From Legionella cincinnatiensis (GTDB lineage: Bacteria; Pseudomonadota; Gammaproteobacteria; Legionellales; Legionellaceae), in assembly GCF_900452415.1 (NCBI RefSeq), contig NZ_UGNX01000001.1, positions 62,001 through 126,000 of the forward strand: a stretch of 64,000 nucleotides of DNA. Reading direction: 5' to 3'. This document shows, piece after piece, positions 47,112 to 56,294 of this stretch. The number at the start of each line of letters is the position of its first letter. Position 1 is the stretch's first letter. The position numbers and the translations under genes were made by a program. The notes beneath the pieces are model-generated. The model was given only the letters and a program-made list of their open reading frames with translations. It did not search any database and had not been told where the DNA came from.

Positions 47112-47692
47112 ACTAATTGCTCCATTTTGTACAGACAGTCGAGAAAACTTTGTTTGTAGGCGAGCAATTAATTGCTTCGTCTCAATATCCGAACTTCGTA
47201 GTTTTTGTTGATGGTATTCAGTTAATTTGGAAGAAATGACATAAACATTCTTGCTCTTTTTTTTCCATGTTTACTTAACTCGAGCAAGCTTCTTCTAGGA
47301 TTTACATTTATTCAACTGTTCAATGACTTCCAATTTGTCTTTTTTCTGCTAATAGAAAATTTTTTATTTCATTTTGAACATATTTTCTCCTTGCATCTCC
47401 CAACAATTAATAAATTTGAGCTCGATTAATTTTCACTGCACGCAAAAAATACCAGGGGATTAAAATAAAAACATTTTTTGTTTGTAGAATTTATTTGCAA
47501 CTAATTGTATTGAAGGCATTTTGTTTGCTTTTAAAATAAAAACGCAGACATACATAAAATGCACAAAAAAGAAGTGAGTTCGTCATTGATTTTTTTGTTG
47601 CTTTGAAGGTTTTTGAGTCAAAATCTCCCATCCAAAAACTTATTTTCCTATTCCATTACTGGCGTACCAAGCCATCAGAAAGCATAAAACTA
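47112..47692. other. Eroded, AT-rich intergenic stretch
   Basis: Several stops in all frames. Possible remnants of the upstream IS91 transposase up to about 47280; nothing else recognisable. Confidence 0.4.
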
Positions 47693-48082
47693 TTAGTCAT
47701 ATGAATTCAATATACTTTTTATTTCAGCATTAGATTGAGCTAACTCATTTCGAATTTGTCTAAAGGTAAAGTTATTCTTTTTACTAAATGCACTGATAAT
47801 ATCTGCGATATTTTTATTTGTATAATTTTCATTAGAATCTTCTATTTTTTCTTTAATTAAACAAAGTGATTTTGCAATATCTGCCCCATCATTTAAATTG
47901 ATATTTTCAATAATTGATTTTATTTGCAAAAAAATATTGGGTACATTATCTATATGTCCTATTAATTGTTCATTTATTAATACAGCATATATGGCTATTA
48001 TATTAGCCTCTCTTTCATTAGCTGGAACTTTTAAAAGATGTAACTGAGTTTTAAACTTTTGTTGTGGATCTGATTCGTTCAT
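47693..48082 (-). CDS. Unknown 129-residue helical protein
   Basis: Not recognised. Fully open and unbroken in an otherwise decayed region, with a predicted all-helical soluble protein (LLKVPANEREANIIAIYAVL, ADIAKSLCLIKEKIEDS, FTFRQIRNELAQSNAEIKSI). There is no strong ribosome site visible before the ATG and no conserved neighbour. May be a recent orphan, a phage-type gene or a remnant. Confidence 0.4.
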   Translation of the reverse strand: MNESDPQQKFKTQLHLLKVPANEREANIIAIYAVLINEQLIGHIDNVPNIFLQIKSIIENINLNDGADIAKSLCLIKEKIEDSNENYTNKNIADIISAFSKKNNFTFRQIRNELAQSNAEIKSILNSYD

Positions 48083-48440
48083 GTTAATTTTTTAGTAAAT
48101 TTTATATTATAAATTTTAGCATCGACTTTATATTCTTGCGAATAAATGGCAAAAAAACAATTACAAGTTTATTGTAATGTGTTTATAGTGAATATGATGG
48201 CCGCCTTTGTACATGACAATAATCAAATCCTCTGAATAAAAAGCGAAGTGGATTTAAGCTTTTTGTTTTAATACAAGCTACGATTTTCAGGTAGTTTGCT
48301 TTCCTATTTTATGATGAAATTATTTTCATTTTTCTTAAGACATTAAAAACAGGTATGAAAAACAAACTACAGCCAATTTGGACAACGCAAAAACGGCCTT
48401 ATTAAACTGTCGGCTAACCAAAAGAGACAGCGTGCCTCTA
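48083..48440. other. Non-coding AT-rich stretch
   Basis: No gene or RNA seen. Stops in all frames. It runs into the HMG-CoA reductase fragment. Confidence 0.4.
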
Positions 48441-48731
48441 GCCTCTAATACTGATGAACTGTTCCGTGGATTTTCAAAACTTTCATGTGAATAACTCTTT
48501 AAGCGTTTGCTAGCCCTAGGAGCAATAACAACAGAAGATATTGCTTTCCTTAAAACCGTGGTATCAAAGAATTAAACTTAGCAGATAAACTGATTGCAAA
48601 TGTCATTGGCTATTTTCATCTGTTCCTTTGGGTGTAGCCACTAATTTCAATATTAATGACGAAGACTATGTTATTCCGCGGGTTGTTGAAGAAACATCAA
48701 TTATTGCGGCCTTATTCAAATCAGCTAAATG
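48441..48731 (+). pseudogene. Fragment of HMG-CoA reductase (class II)
   Basis: In shifting frames it reads [82 protein letters not shown]. This is the N-terminal region of HMG-CoA reductase, including the [19 protein letters not shown] and PMAVEEPSVIAAAS-like blocks. It contains stops and at least two frameshifts and is cut at 48731 by IS91-repeat copy B. Confidence 0.75.
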
Positions 48732-48994
48732 AGGTATAGGAATTTTAAACTACCTATTTCCTGTTTCCAAAAGTATAGAGCTTAAAATAGTAACCAGGAG
48801 CTTCATGCTGATCCCATGGTCTTTTGCTCTTTACTTATAATTCATGTACCCCAAAATTTTGTGACTCACTCGCGGCTCTTCAATACACGCAATGATTCTT
48901 ACATGGCTCTGGCAATGCTTGCAAACCGTTAGGTCAAGGTTGACAACTCATTTCAAACGCAGAGCCCAGTTCATTTTTGAATGGTGAGCTTCAC
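48732..48994. repeat. IS91-associated repeat, copy B (internally deleted)
   Basis: Direct repeat of 46543-46911, same orientation, lacking about 106 bases around its position 48803. It fuses the HMG-CoA reductase fragment on the left with an exonuclease pseudogene on the right. Confidence 0.75.
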
Positions 48995-49009
48995 CGTCTT
49001 TTCGGGGTT

Positions 49010-49832
49010 AGCGTTTAAAATCCCTTGTTTATAAATTTCAGCATCAATCCAAGCTTTTCCTCTACCAATACATCATTATCGACTATAGTCCACTAGCTTT
49101 TGGGAATTTTTCCTGTGCCATCGGACCAGCAGTAAAGTCGATTTTTTAACAAAATCCTTTTTGTCAAAAGGAGCATTCTCGGAACAAATAAGAGTTTGTT
49201 TTTTAAGCACCTTGCTTTTTAGATCATCGAAAGCGCCTGATTCTTGAAGAAGTAGATTTAAGGTAGCCTAGCACTCGTTAGTTGCTCTATGACCATCATA
49301 AAAATATCCCAACTTCCAGTTAAGATAATCAAGTTTTGAGCTTTCATAATTCCGCTGTTTCCAATCAATATTTTTATTGTGCAACCGAAAGGGAGGGATA
49401 TAACTTGTTTCTGTATCTCTTCAGGTGTTTGCAATTCTAAGAAGTTACGATCAAATTGAGCATAGTGGCATACTATTAAATGGCTCTCTTTAAGTGCCTG
49501 CAACACAAACTCCCAATTAATTATCTTGCCAATTAGATTTTCATTACGAATACCGGTAATTTTTGTGATTTCAGTGAGTATCGGTTTTTCCAGGGTCATT
49601 CAGTTCATTATAAGTATGTTTAATTTCTAGAATTCCGTCCTCATTGGAAAATAAAAATGAAGGCATGCCTATTTCAATGATTTCATGTTGGGTTACATCC
49701 GTTCCATTGTTTCCAAATCAATGAATGGTTGTCATGTATATTTTAGATGAAGGCTTAGCTACAAGTTCTTTAAATTGCATAGGCATCCGCTTCGGCGTGC
49801 CGTGATAATTCGTCGAAGGATTGTTCAATCAT
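49010..49832 (-). pseudogene. DEDD-type 3'-5' exonuclease, multiply frameshifted
   Basis: Reading across frames gives the full family order: MIEQSFDELSRHAEADAYAI, LDLETNGTDV, HEIIEIGMPSF, HTYNELNDPGKPILTEITKI, TGIRNENL, HYAQFDRNFLEL, then IDWKQRNYESSKLDYLNWKL, GYFYDGHRATNEC and APFDKKD near the end. LDLETxGTD, the FDRxFL region and HRATND are DnaQ-like exonuclease motifs. At least four frameshifts or stops disrupt it. Only the piece at 49258-49599 is still open. Confidence 0.75.
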
Positions 49833-50047
49833 AAATAACTACTTAGGAATATTTAAAAATTTTCTGCTGGGTTAAATGGTAACGTAGAGTTATGAGGGTT
49901 GTTAGTGTTTTAAAGAAGATGCTACCTGAATATTCATTTTTTCAAATAAAAACGTTATTAAAATAAACTCCAATTATTTGGATATTTTAAAATCACTATG
50001 GCTAATATATAATCCAATCTGCTTTTTTCTTTTAAATATTTACCATT

Positions 50048-50830
50048 ATGCCCAAAAATCTTTATCCGAATAACATCGTTTTTTATAGCGAAGAAATGAA
50101 CCAAATCATTTCTATGAAGCCGGAATTTAAAATTGAACGCCAAACCATGCGACTTTTACCTGTAGATCATCCGGAAAATGTCTATATTAGTCCTGAAAAA
50201 CAAGCGCTCTATCTGGTACATTTTGATGAAAAAAACGATGAATTTGTTGATGTAGAGGGTGATACTTTAGATGGAGAGTACAATTTTGTATTAACCTGTG
50301 AGGAGTCTCCAAAACTGCTTTGTGATCTCAACCTGAATCATTCTTTTTTAAGCAATGGAAAAAAAGTATTAGGTGCAGGAAGTTTGTTTTTTGAAAATGG
50401 CTGCTTACGAGAAATTACTAATAATAGTGGCCATTATCGTCCTACTGATAATGAAATGCTCCCTTTTCTTAAAGCAATGAACGCCATGAGTCTAGGGAGT
50501 GTTCTGTCTTATAAGAGCTACTGTACTAATCTTCCCAAAATGTTTGAGATGGGCGATCTATTGGATATAAACGATTTTTCCGAGATATTGTCTTTAGATA
50601 AAAGTGCAGAACTTGATAGGCCAACCAGCAACCCTAAAAGTAGCTCGGGTTATGACGATAAAGTAGTGGTGAAAAATGAAAAGGATTCATCGAAGGGACG
50701 TCGCTTTGGGCAAAATATTTCCAAAGAACTTCTTTCTCAATACCTGAATATTCTCAAAAACCCTATATTTGCAAAAAAAGAAGATCCTGTTAGAGAAACG
50801 ATACAATCTCAGCTCAATATAAAAAAGTAA
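50048..50830 (+). CDS. Unknown 260-residue protein with SGHYRPT motif
   Basis: No recognised enzyme. The first half is beta-rich and contains VLGAGSLFFENGCLREITNN followed by SGHYRPTDNEMLPFLKAM, a block (NxSGHYxP) that I recall recurring in Legionella effector-like and toxin-associated proteins. The C-terminal third is Ser/Lys/Asp-rich (RPTSNPKSSSGYDDKVVVKN) and looks flexible. No signal peptide. No convincing ribosome site precedes the ATG, but the frame is long and begins cleanly after the pseudogene zone. Candidate effector by motif only. Confidence 0.6.
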   Translation: MPKNLYPNNIVFYSEEMNQIISMKPEFKIERQTMRLLPVDHPENVYISPEKQALYLVHFDEKNDEFVDVEGDTLDGEYNFVLTCEESPKLLCDLNLNHSFLSNGKKVLGAGSLFFENGCLREITNNSGHYRPTDNEMLPFLKAMNAMSLGSVLSYKSYCTNLPKMFEMGDLLDINDFSEILSLDKSAELDRPTSNPKSSSGYDDKVVVKNEKDSSKGRRFGQNISKELLSQYLNILKNPIFAKKEDPVRETIQSQLNIKK

Positions 50831-50931
50831 CTGGGCTCCAGGAAAGAGAAGTCAAAGAGTCATTTGGAGGAAAACTTACAAAAAATCTCAGCCATGTTAA
50901 AATAAGTTCAGTGATCCATTCGTTTTCTATG

Positions 50932-51429
50932 CTATTGTTTTGAAGCATTGGTATTTAAAATAAAACTTAATTTCCCTGTTCGCTCAAGACGTGCTTCTTT
51001 TACATGGCTTAAATCATCATGATGAAGTGCTTCTCTTAGGCTCTCGCGCAAATCTTCTTCGGTAATTTGATTTCTTTTTAAAACATTCCAATCGATTTGG
51101 CCCTCTTTGATGACGATTACAGGCTTACCTTTAAGTAATATTCCAATTTTATGATGCTGAAAAGCCCCAAATGCCAATAACCAGTGCAAAAAAATGATAA
51201 CCCCACTACCAGCCATAGACCCTATAAGTGTTGATGAACCATTAATGGCTCGACTTAACACCGATCCCAGGATGATAACCAGTACAAAATCAAATGAGGT
51301 TTGTAAATTAAACCGTCGATTGCCAATGCGGATTAAGAAAATGGCATAAATGTAGATAATAAGCGTTCGGATGATTATATAAATGAGGTGGTGATCTGAA
51401 TTAATCTTGCTAAGGTAAAAATAAAGCAT
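50932..51429 (-). CDS. YetF/YcaP-like (DUF421) membrane protein
   Basis: 165 residues: three membrane segments in the first half (about residues 15-35, 48-62, 70-90; RTLIIYIYAIFLIRIGNRRF is the typical start), then the cytoplasmic DUF421 domain with GKPVIVIKEGQIDWNVLKRN and ITEEDLRESLREALHHDDLS. The block (N/G)KPxxVIxxGxI...L is diagnostic of the family. It is convergent with the 50048 gene and divergent from hspQ. Function of the family is unclear; members have been linked to spore or stress traits. Confidence 0.8.
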   Translation of the reverse strand: MLYFYLSKINSDHHLIYIIIRTLIIYIYAIFLIRIGNRRFNLQTSFDFVLVIILGSVLSRAINGSSTLIGSMAGSGVIIFLHWLLAFGAFQHHKIGILLKGKPVIVIKEGQIDWNVLKRNQITEEDLRESLREALHHDDLSHVKEARLERTGKLSFILNTNASKQ

Positions 51430-51691
51430 TCTATTTCCTCTTCTTCAATGGATCGTTTTACCTCATAAAAGCTTATCTCTTGAGCTTTTGAACGTGTGAT
51501 TCATGCAACTATAAAAATTATTACTCTTAATGATAGAGTTATAATTGGATTATGAAAATAAAGGATTTCATTTTAGGGCTAACCCCCTTAAAAATACCCG
51601 CCTAGAGATTCTTTGTGAATCAATAATACAAACTCAAGCTTCATTTGTTTTTACCGATATATTATCCAAGATGCCCAATATGGAGTCTTTC

Positions 51692-52003
51692 ATGGATAGA
51701 ATTGCACAATTTAATATCGGAGATTTAGTCATTCATAAGCACAGTCGCTATAGAGCGATCATTATCGATGTGGATCCGCTTTTTCAGGCTTCTGGGCGCT
51801 ATAATCCGCAAGCTAAAAAACGTGAATTTGCTACTCGTAATCCCTGGTATCGTTTATTAGTGGATGACAGCAGTCAAATTACGTACGTGGAAGAATGCAT
51901 GCTCATTGCGGACCAAAGCGCCCTGCCAATTAATAATCCAAACATTGGTTTTTATTTAAAAGAAAAAGAAGGCCATTATTGTAGTGCAAACTCCACCCAT
52001 TAA
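51692..52003 (+). CDS. hspQ: Heat shock protein HspQ
   Basis: Small protein that binds hemimethylated oriC and acts as a Lon specificity factor in E. coli. The 103 residues from the ATG at 51692 contain FNIGDLVIHKHSRYRAIIID, VDPLFQ, NPWYRLLVDD, the HspQ pattern (FxIGQxVxHxxxxYRGVVVDVDPxF...PWYxVL). TGGAG lies six bases before that ATG. The frame is open 49 codons further upstream (to 51545), but those residues have no family match. DUF421 gene upstream is divergent. Confidence 0.88.
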   Translation: MDRIAQFNIGDLVIHKHSRYRAIIIDVDPLFQASGRYNPQAKKREFATRNPWYRLLVDDSSQITYVEECMLIADQSALPINNPNIGFYLKEKEGHYCSANSTH

Positions 52004-52106
52004 ATATTAAAGGAAGTGGTACTGTTATTTAGGAAAAGTAGAATCCCCTTCCCAATTTTATGTCTTAAACTAATGTGTGGAATAAAAAGGAGAATCATTA
52101 TTATGG

Positions 52107-52490
52107 GCCGTTCGGACTGAGGAGGTATTTACGCTTTCAATGTCTGGGGTATGCTCTTGTTAAAGCTTCGCGACGATGCTGACGTATCTTCTCCGCACCA
52201 CTGCAGGAATTTGTAGTTGTCCTCGCGAAAGTGGGATCCCAAGTTGGGGGGCACAATGCTTCTGTAGAAATGGATTTCCGCTTTCGCGAAAATGACGAAA
52301 CTCTTAAGTTAATGGCAGTACTCCTTAGTCTGACCTAAGATATCCTCACAAAATTTAAACTAAAAAATGATTTTGAGCTATCTCCCCTTGGATCGTTTAT
52401 GCTGAGGAAGCGCGAAGCCTTATACCAGGCCTTCGAGACGGGGCATTTTGCCCCTCCTCAGGCTGAACGGCCCTAAATAGGGACTGGAGA
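52107..52490. repeat. Degenerate interspersed repeat elements
   Basis: Several pieces: GGCCGTTCGGACTGAGGAGG (52106 on) and the palindrome around 52399-52475 (CTGAGGAAGCGCGAAGCC, then GCCTTCGAGACGGG, CCCCTCCTCAGGCTGAACGG) share the core of the 202-bp units and the MITE at 52701. 52212-52295 resembles 27663-27745 (CCTCGCGAAAGTGGGATC..., TAGAAATGGATTTCCGCTTT). No coding frame. This region is a repeat sink downstream of hspQ. Confidence 0.6.
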
Positions 52491-52700
52491 CTCTTTTTTA
52501 ATTGCATGGGAATGGAGCAGGTAGGATCAGGATCTAATAAAATCCTTATCTAACTCATCTTTGGTTAAGAATAACTTTTTGATTTAATAAGATATTCTTT
52601 CATTCAATTATTAAGAAAAACGGTAAAGTCAGTTCAAGTATCACTGAATGAGTTATATAGGATCAAACAGATATCAAGCGCTGTTAAACATACTAAAATA

Positions 52701-52905
52701 ACGTGAGTTATGGATAAGGATATAATTATAACGATTCTCTATCACGCTCCGTTCGGGCTGAGGAAGCGCGTAGCGCTGTCTCGAAGCCTTAGCACGAATT
52801 TTCAAGATCTGTGTTAAGGCTTCGAGACGGCATACATGCCTCCTCAGCCCAAACGGGCCGAAATGGAGACTGGATCTAAATAGATTCTTTATCCGAAACT
52901 CACGT
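52701..52905. mobile_element. Single MITE, IS982-type ends, with target duplication
   Basis: 205 bp. Starts ACGTGAGTTATGGATAAG and ends CTTTATCCGAAACTCACGT, imperfect inverted repeats, and is flanked by TAAAATA on both sides (52694-52700 and 52906-52912). From CCGTTCGGGCTGAGGAAGC onward it matches the 202-bp tandem units at 19566-20777 and carries the same internal palindrome (TCTCGAAGCCTTAGCA / TGTTAAGGCTTCGAGA). It has no gene. Confidence 0.85.
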
Positions 52906-52981
52906 TAAAATAGGGAAACTCAATATAATTTATTGGGTAAGTTGGATTATTCATTAATCCAACTTACTTGCGAGTAAAAAC

Positions 52982-53428
52982 CTAAAACATGCCATTATTA
53001 TTGGCAGATTCCGCTGGAATATCTTGTATGACATCCCAATGCTCATAAATTTTGTTTTTCTCCAAACGAAAAACATCAATAATTGCTCTGCCTTGGGTAT
53101 TAGGTTCTAAAACAGAATGGACATGCACAATCACAAAGTTTCCTTCCGCAAAAATTCTTTTTATTTCACTGTGTGAGTGGGGATAATTGATTTTTAGATA
53201 ATTAATATAATTTTTTAAACCTTCCAGACCGTCTTGGGCCAGTGGGTTATGTTGAATATACCATTCACCTAAGTATTCTTGAGCGGCATCAAAATTTTTT
53301 TCATTAAGTGCTTTTTGATAGAAACGTGTTACGACTTGCTTATTTTCTTCTTGAAGAGAACCTGCAAATCCAAAATTCGACTGAATGAATAAACTACTTG
53401 CGATGAATGACAGTAATACCTTGTTCAT
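52982..53428 (-). CDS. Secreted SnoaL/NTF2-like protein
   Basis: 148 residues with a signal peptide (SFIASSLFIQSNFGFAG, cleavage near GFAG) and a SnoaL-like cone domain: NKQVVTRFYQKALNEKNFDA, YIQHNPLAQDGLEGL, RAIIDVFRLEKNKIYEHWDV, which are conserved in polyketide-cyclase-like proteins. The domain is used by many small enzymes and binding proteins; substrate unknown. It is divergent from a LysR-type regulator with palindromes between, so it is probably that regulator's target. Confidence 0.8.
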   Translation of the reverse strand: MNKVLLSFIASSLFIQSNFGFAGSLQEENKQVVTRFYQKALNEKNFDAAQEYLGEWYIQHNPLAQDGLEGLKNYINYLKINYPHSHSEIKRIFAEGNFVIVHVHSVLEPNTQGRAIIDVFRLEKNKIYEHWDVIQDIPAESANNNGMF

Positions 53429-53443
53429 GATTTCTCCTTTATT

Positions 53444-53458
53444 ATCAATTAAATTGAT
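53444..53458. promoter_or_regulatory. Palindrome in LysR/SnoaL intergenic region
   Basis: ATCAATT-A-AATTGAT is a perfect 7-base inverted repeat 15 bases upstream of the SnoaL-like gene. It overlaps where its promoter must lie and could be an operator. Confidence 0.4.
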
Positions 53459-53493
53459 TATAAATAGCTTTTATAATTTAAAAAGCGCATAAT

Positions 53494-53512
53494 TTAGATG
53501 AGATTTATCTAA
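53494..53512. promoter_or_regulatory. LysR-type operator candidate
   Basis: TTAGAT-N7-ATCTAA is a perfect inverted repeat with the T-N11-A spacing expected of LysR-type regulators, 29 bases before the LysR start codon. Probably an autoregulatory and target site for the divergent pair. Confidence 0.45.
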
Positions 53513-53541
53513 TTTTTTGATGAGTACGAGTGAATCGATAA

Positions 53542-54432
53542 ATGACAAAAATAACGCTTGAGCAATGTCGTGTTTTGCAGGCAGTTGTTGACGAAGGCAG
53601 TTTCGCGCGTGCAGCACTTACCTTGCACAAAAGCCAATCTAATATCAGTTATTCGCTCGCGAAACTTCAGGACATGCTAGGGGTACAATTATTTCAACTT
53701 GAAGGCCGCAAAGCTGTATTGACCGAGCATGGCGCGCAAATTCTAAAATTATCGCGGCAAATGACGCGAGCAGCAAAAAACTTAGAGAATGCAGCACTCC
53801 ATTTAAAGTCGAATTATGAAAAATCATTGCGACTCGCTGTCGATGAAATTTTTCCAACTCAGGTATTAATGACCATCCTAAAACAATTTAGTGTTCAAAA
53901 TACATCGACTAAACTTTTTATTAATCACGGCCTTTTATCGGGACCAAGCGAGCAGCTCATTAATGGCGAAGCTGATTTTGCTATTATTTCGAAAATTCCA
54001 GAGGGATATATTGGCAGTAAATTAATGGACATACATTTTATTCCTTATGCTCATCAAAACAGTCCTCTCCATCATAAATGCATTACGCTTGACGATTTGT
54101 ATGATGAGCGCTATATCATTGCTCAAGATTCTGGACTTAATAAAAAACGAGATGAAGGCTGGTTAGGCTCAGAGTACAGCTGGAAAGTAAGCACGCTAGA
54201 GTTAAAAATTCAATGCGTGGTTCATGGAATCGGCTTTGCCTGGTTACCGCAACACATCGTTGAAGAGAGAAGCTTACCTATATATCCTCTTAGGATGACG
54301 GAAAATAATGTTAGAACCTACCCTATATACTTAGTACATCAATCACTACAAAACCTGGGACCATCTGGAACATTGTTAATGGAATTATTCACCCAGCATA
54401 CGTTAATGACAAAAGAGAAAGCTTGGTTGTAG
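53542..54432 (+). CDS. LysR-family transcriptional regulator
   Basis: 296 residues. The N-terminal winged helix-turn-helix is standard: LEQCRVLQAVVDEGSFARAA, LHKSQSNISYSLAKLQDMLG, VQLFQLEGRKAVLTEHG. The C-terminal part is a two-lobe effector-binding domain (AVDEIFPTQVLMTILKQF, GEADFAIISK). It is divergent from the SnoaL-like secreted protein gene, the usual geometry for a LysR regulator and its target. Inducer unknown. Confidence 0.9.
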   Translation: MTKITLEQCRVLQAVVDEGSFARAALTLHKSQSNISYSLAKLQDMLGVQLFQLEGRKAVLTEHGAQILKLSRQMTRAAKNLENAALHLKSNYEKSLRLAVDEIFPTQVLMTILKQFSVQNTSTKLFINHGLLSGPSEQLINGEADFAIISKIPEGYIGSKLMDIHFIPYAHQNSPLHHKCITLDDLYDERYIIAQDSGLNKKRDEGWLGSEYSWKVSTLELKIQCVVHGIGFAWLPQHIVEERSLPIYPLRMTENNVRTYPIYLVHQSLQNLGPSGTLLMELFTQHTLMTKEKAWL

Positions 54433-54509
54433 TATTCTGTCTCTTTGCACAATTTCTCCTTTATTCATTTTGTTAAGGTACTTGAGCTATGTTTTTGATT
54501 TGATTGGTC

Positions 54510-55295
54510 TTAATCGCGAAAAGTATTTAAGATACCGTGGTAAAAAAAATCATTCTTCACTGAAATATCTCCCGAAAAAGGGAAATCTATGCTAAAAGCA
54601 ATCGCCAAATTGAACCCCAGGACCACTGCAAAAACGATAATAGGAATTAAATCAATAAACTTAGATTGGCCGCGGATAAAACCTAATATTAAGGTTAAAA
54701 AAATGGAGCCAAGAATGAGAGCCGCACTAAGCCGGCTAGGGATAACACTGTTTAATTGATTTACTCTATCTCGCCGCAGTTTATGGACCGTATTAAGATG
54801 ATGCAGTGCCTGCGTATAATACAATTTCTCTAATTGAGCAGTTGGTGTAAAAGACTGCATGTTCTGATACAACTCTTTTAATGCTTTGGCAGCATTCGGA
54901 CTTTCTTTACCCCGTTCCATACTTTTCCACTCATCCGTTCTTACGGCAACGGTATAATTACGGATGGCTTCTGAAAGTTTTATTTGGTTTTCTTGCGGAA
55001 ACACGGCAATATTACGCATCATGACCGCTAATGAGTTCGCTTCTTGGGCGGCGTTATCCTGTGCTTTTAGTAAATAATTCCAGGCGGTGATAATAATAAA
55101 CGCTAATAATACCGAAAATCCACCGCTTAGGATGGCAATGATTGAATTGGAACGTTCAAGGTGATCTTTGTCATTAGCTATAGAAAAAAAACGAGAAGAG
55201 ACAAACGCAGCGCCTAGAGTAGTAAGAACAAGAAAACTGATACAGAGACACACTACCCACCAAAATGGAATAAGATCAATAAATTGTCGAAGCAT
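54510..55295 (-). CDS. DUF4239-like (bestrophin-like) membrane protein
   Basis: 261 residues with four membrane segments (about residues 10-33, 49-70, 190-208, 215-233) and a soluble central helical domain (residues 75-180). FSVLLAFIIITAWNYLLKAQDNAAQEANSLAVMMRN (quoted in part: FSVLLAFIIITAWN) followed by QEANSLAVMMRN is the characteristic block of the DUF4239 family. Function unknown; a channel or stress role is only a guess. Confidence 0.75.
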   Translation of the reverse strand: MLRQFIDLIPFWWVVCLCISFLVLTTLGAAFVSSRFFSIANDKDHLERSNSIIAILSGGFSVLLAFIIITAWNYLLKAQDNAAQEANSLAVMMRNIAVFPQENQIKLSEAIRNYTVAVRTDEWKSMERGKESPNAAKALKELYQNMQSFTPTAQLEKLYYTQALHHLNTVHKLRRDRVNQLNSVIPSRLSAALILGSIFLTLILGFIRGQSKFIDLIPIIVFAVVLGFNLAIAFSIDFPFSGDISVKNDFFYHGILNTFRD

Positions 55296-55412
55296 TCCTC
55301 ACCTGATCTGACGAACATTACTCGATAATTACCTTATCAGGAAGTTATTCCTGGAGCAATGCAGCTGCTAAAAAATATAAACTAGTAATTGATACGGATT
55401 TTGATATTTAAA

Positions 55413-56108
55413 TCAGTCACTAACATGCATTTTTGTATAGTTGGCGACTATATAATAAGTGGCAATTGTGGATAAGGCACCGAAAAAACACCAAACAGAG
55501 CCGAAGGCCAAGGCATAAAAAACTGCTGCGACAATAAAACCTATAGTCGTTATCGCACCAATAATCCACATGCCCCTAATACTGGAAATAAAAAATGGAA
55601 CAATGACCGCAATGAGATATGCTCCCGTTAAAACTAAATCAAGAGCATAGGAATAGAAAATATGTTTCATAGAAGAAACACTATAGGTTAAGGCAAACAT
55701 GGGGTAATTAATATGGTGATCGCTAATAACGGCGGTATGTTTATGAGCTACTAATCGAAATAAAATTTTACTTGCTGCAATAATACCAGTGATAAAAACC
55801 ATTAAGAGTAGTTTTTTACGCTTTTTATCCTCTTCTAAAAGATACAAACAACCGGATAACCAAAGTGGCCAAAAAGCACCTGCGAAAAATAAAAATCCAT
55901 AAACCCCTATTTTGTTTAAAAGACTTATAGAATCACCCTGCATTAAAGTAATCCAAACTATGCCTTCTAAGGCTTGCTGGACTGCAAAAAATAAAGGGGT
56001 TAGTGCAAAAAGACATAAAGGATAAGTGCGTGCCTTGAGTAAAGAACAAATACCCACAGCAGAAATAATACCAGCGGCAGTAAAACTGGCAGAAGCTGAA
56101 AAGCACAT
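55413..56108 (-). CDS. DUF6629-like polytopic membrane protein
   Basis: 231 residues, about seven membrane segments. Starts MCFSASASFTAAGIISAVGI, the hallmark start of this family, and has EGIVWITLMQGD and VWCFFGALSTIATYYIVANY. The ATG at 56108 has AGGA at a good distance; 25 further in-frame upstream codons have no support. Function unknown; the conserved CFSA start suggests a structural or metal role of the first cysteine, but this is not established. Confidence 0.7.
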   Translation of the reverse strand: MCFSASASFTAAGIISAVGICSLLKARTYPLCLFALTPLFFAVQQALEGIVWITLMQGDSISLLNKIGVYGFLFFAGAFWPLWLSGCLYLLEEDKKRKKLLLMVFITGIIAASKILFRLVAHKHTAVISDHHINYPMFALTYSVSSMKHIFYSYALDLVLTGAYLIAVIVPFFISSIRGMWIIGAITTIGFIVAAVFYALAFGSVWCFFGALSTIATYYIVANYTKMHVSD

Positions 56109-56294
56109 AATTTTCATCCTGAAAATATAAGATATGTAACTAATTTTATACCCCAAAAATGAGTGTCGCAAAAATAGTGACAATAATTGCTTGCCACTAA
56201 GTTCTCCTTCGTTGACTTAGTCGAGGTTAACAATCCGAATTATGTTTGGTAATTTCAAAAATTCCAGTAGCGACTGGCTTAAAAATACTTGCCT

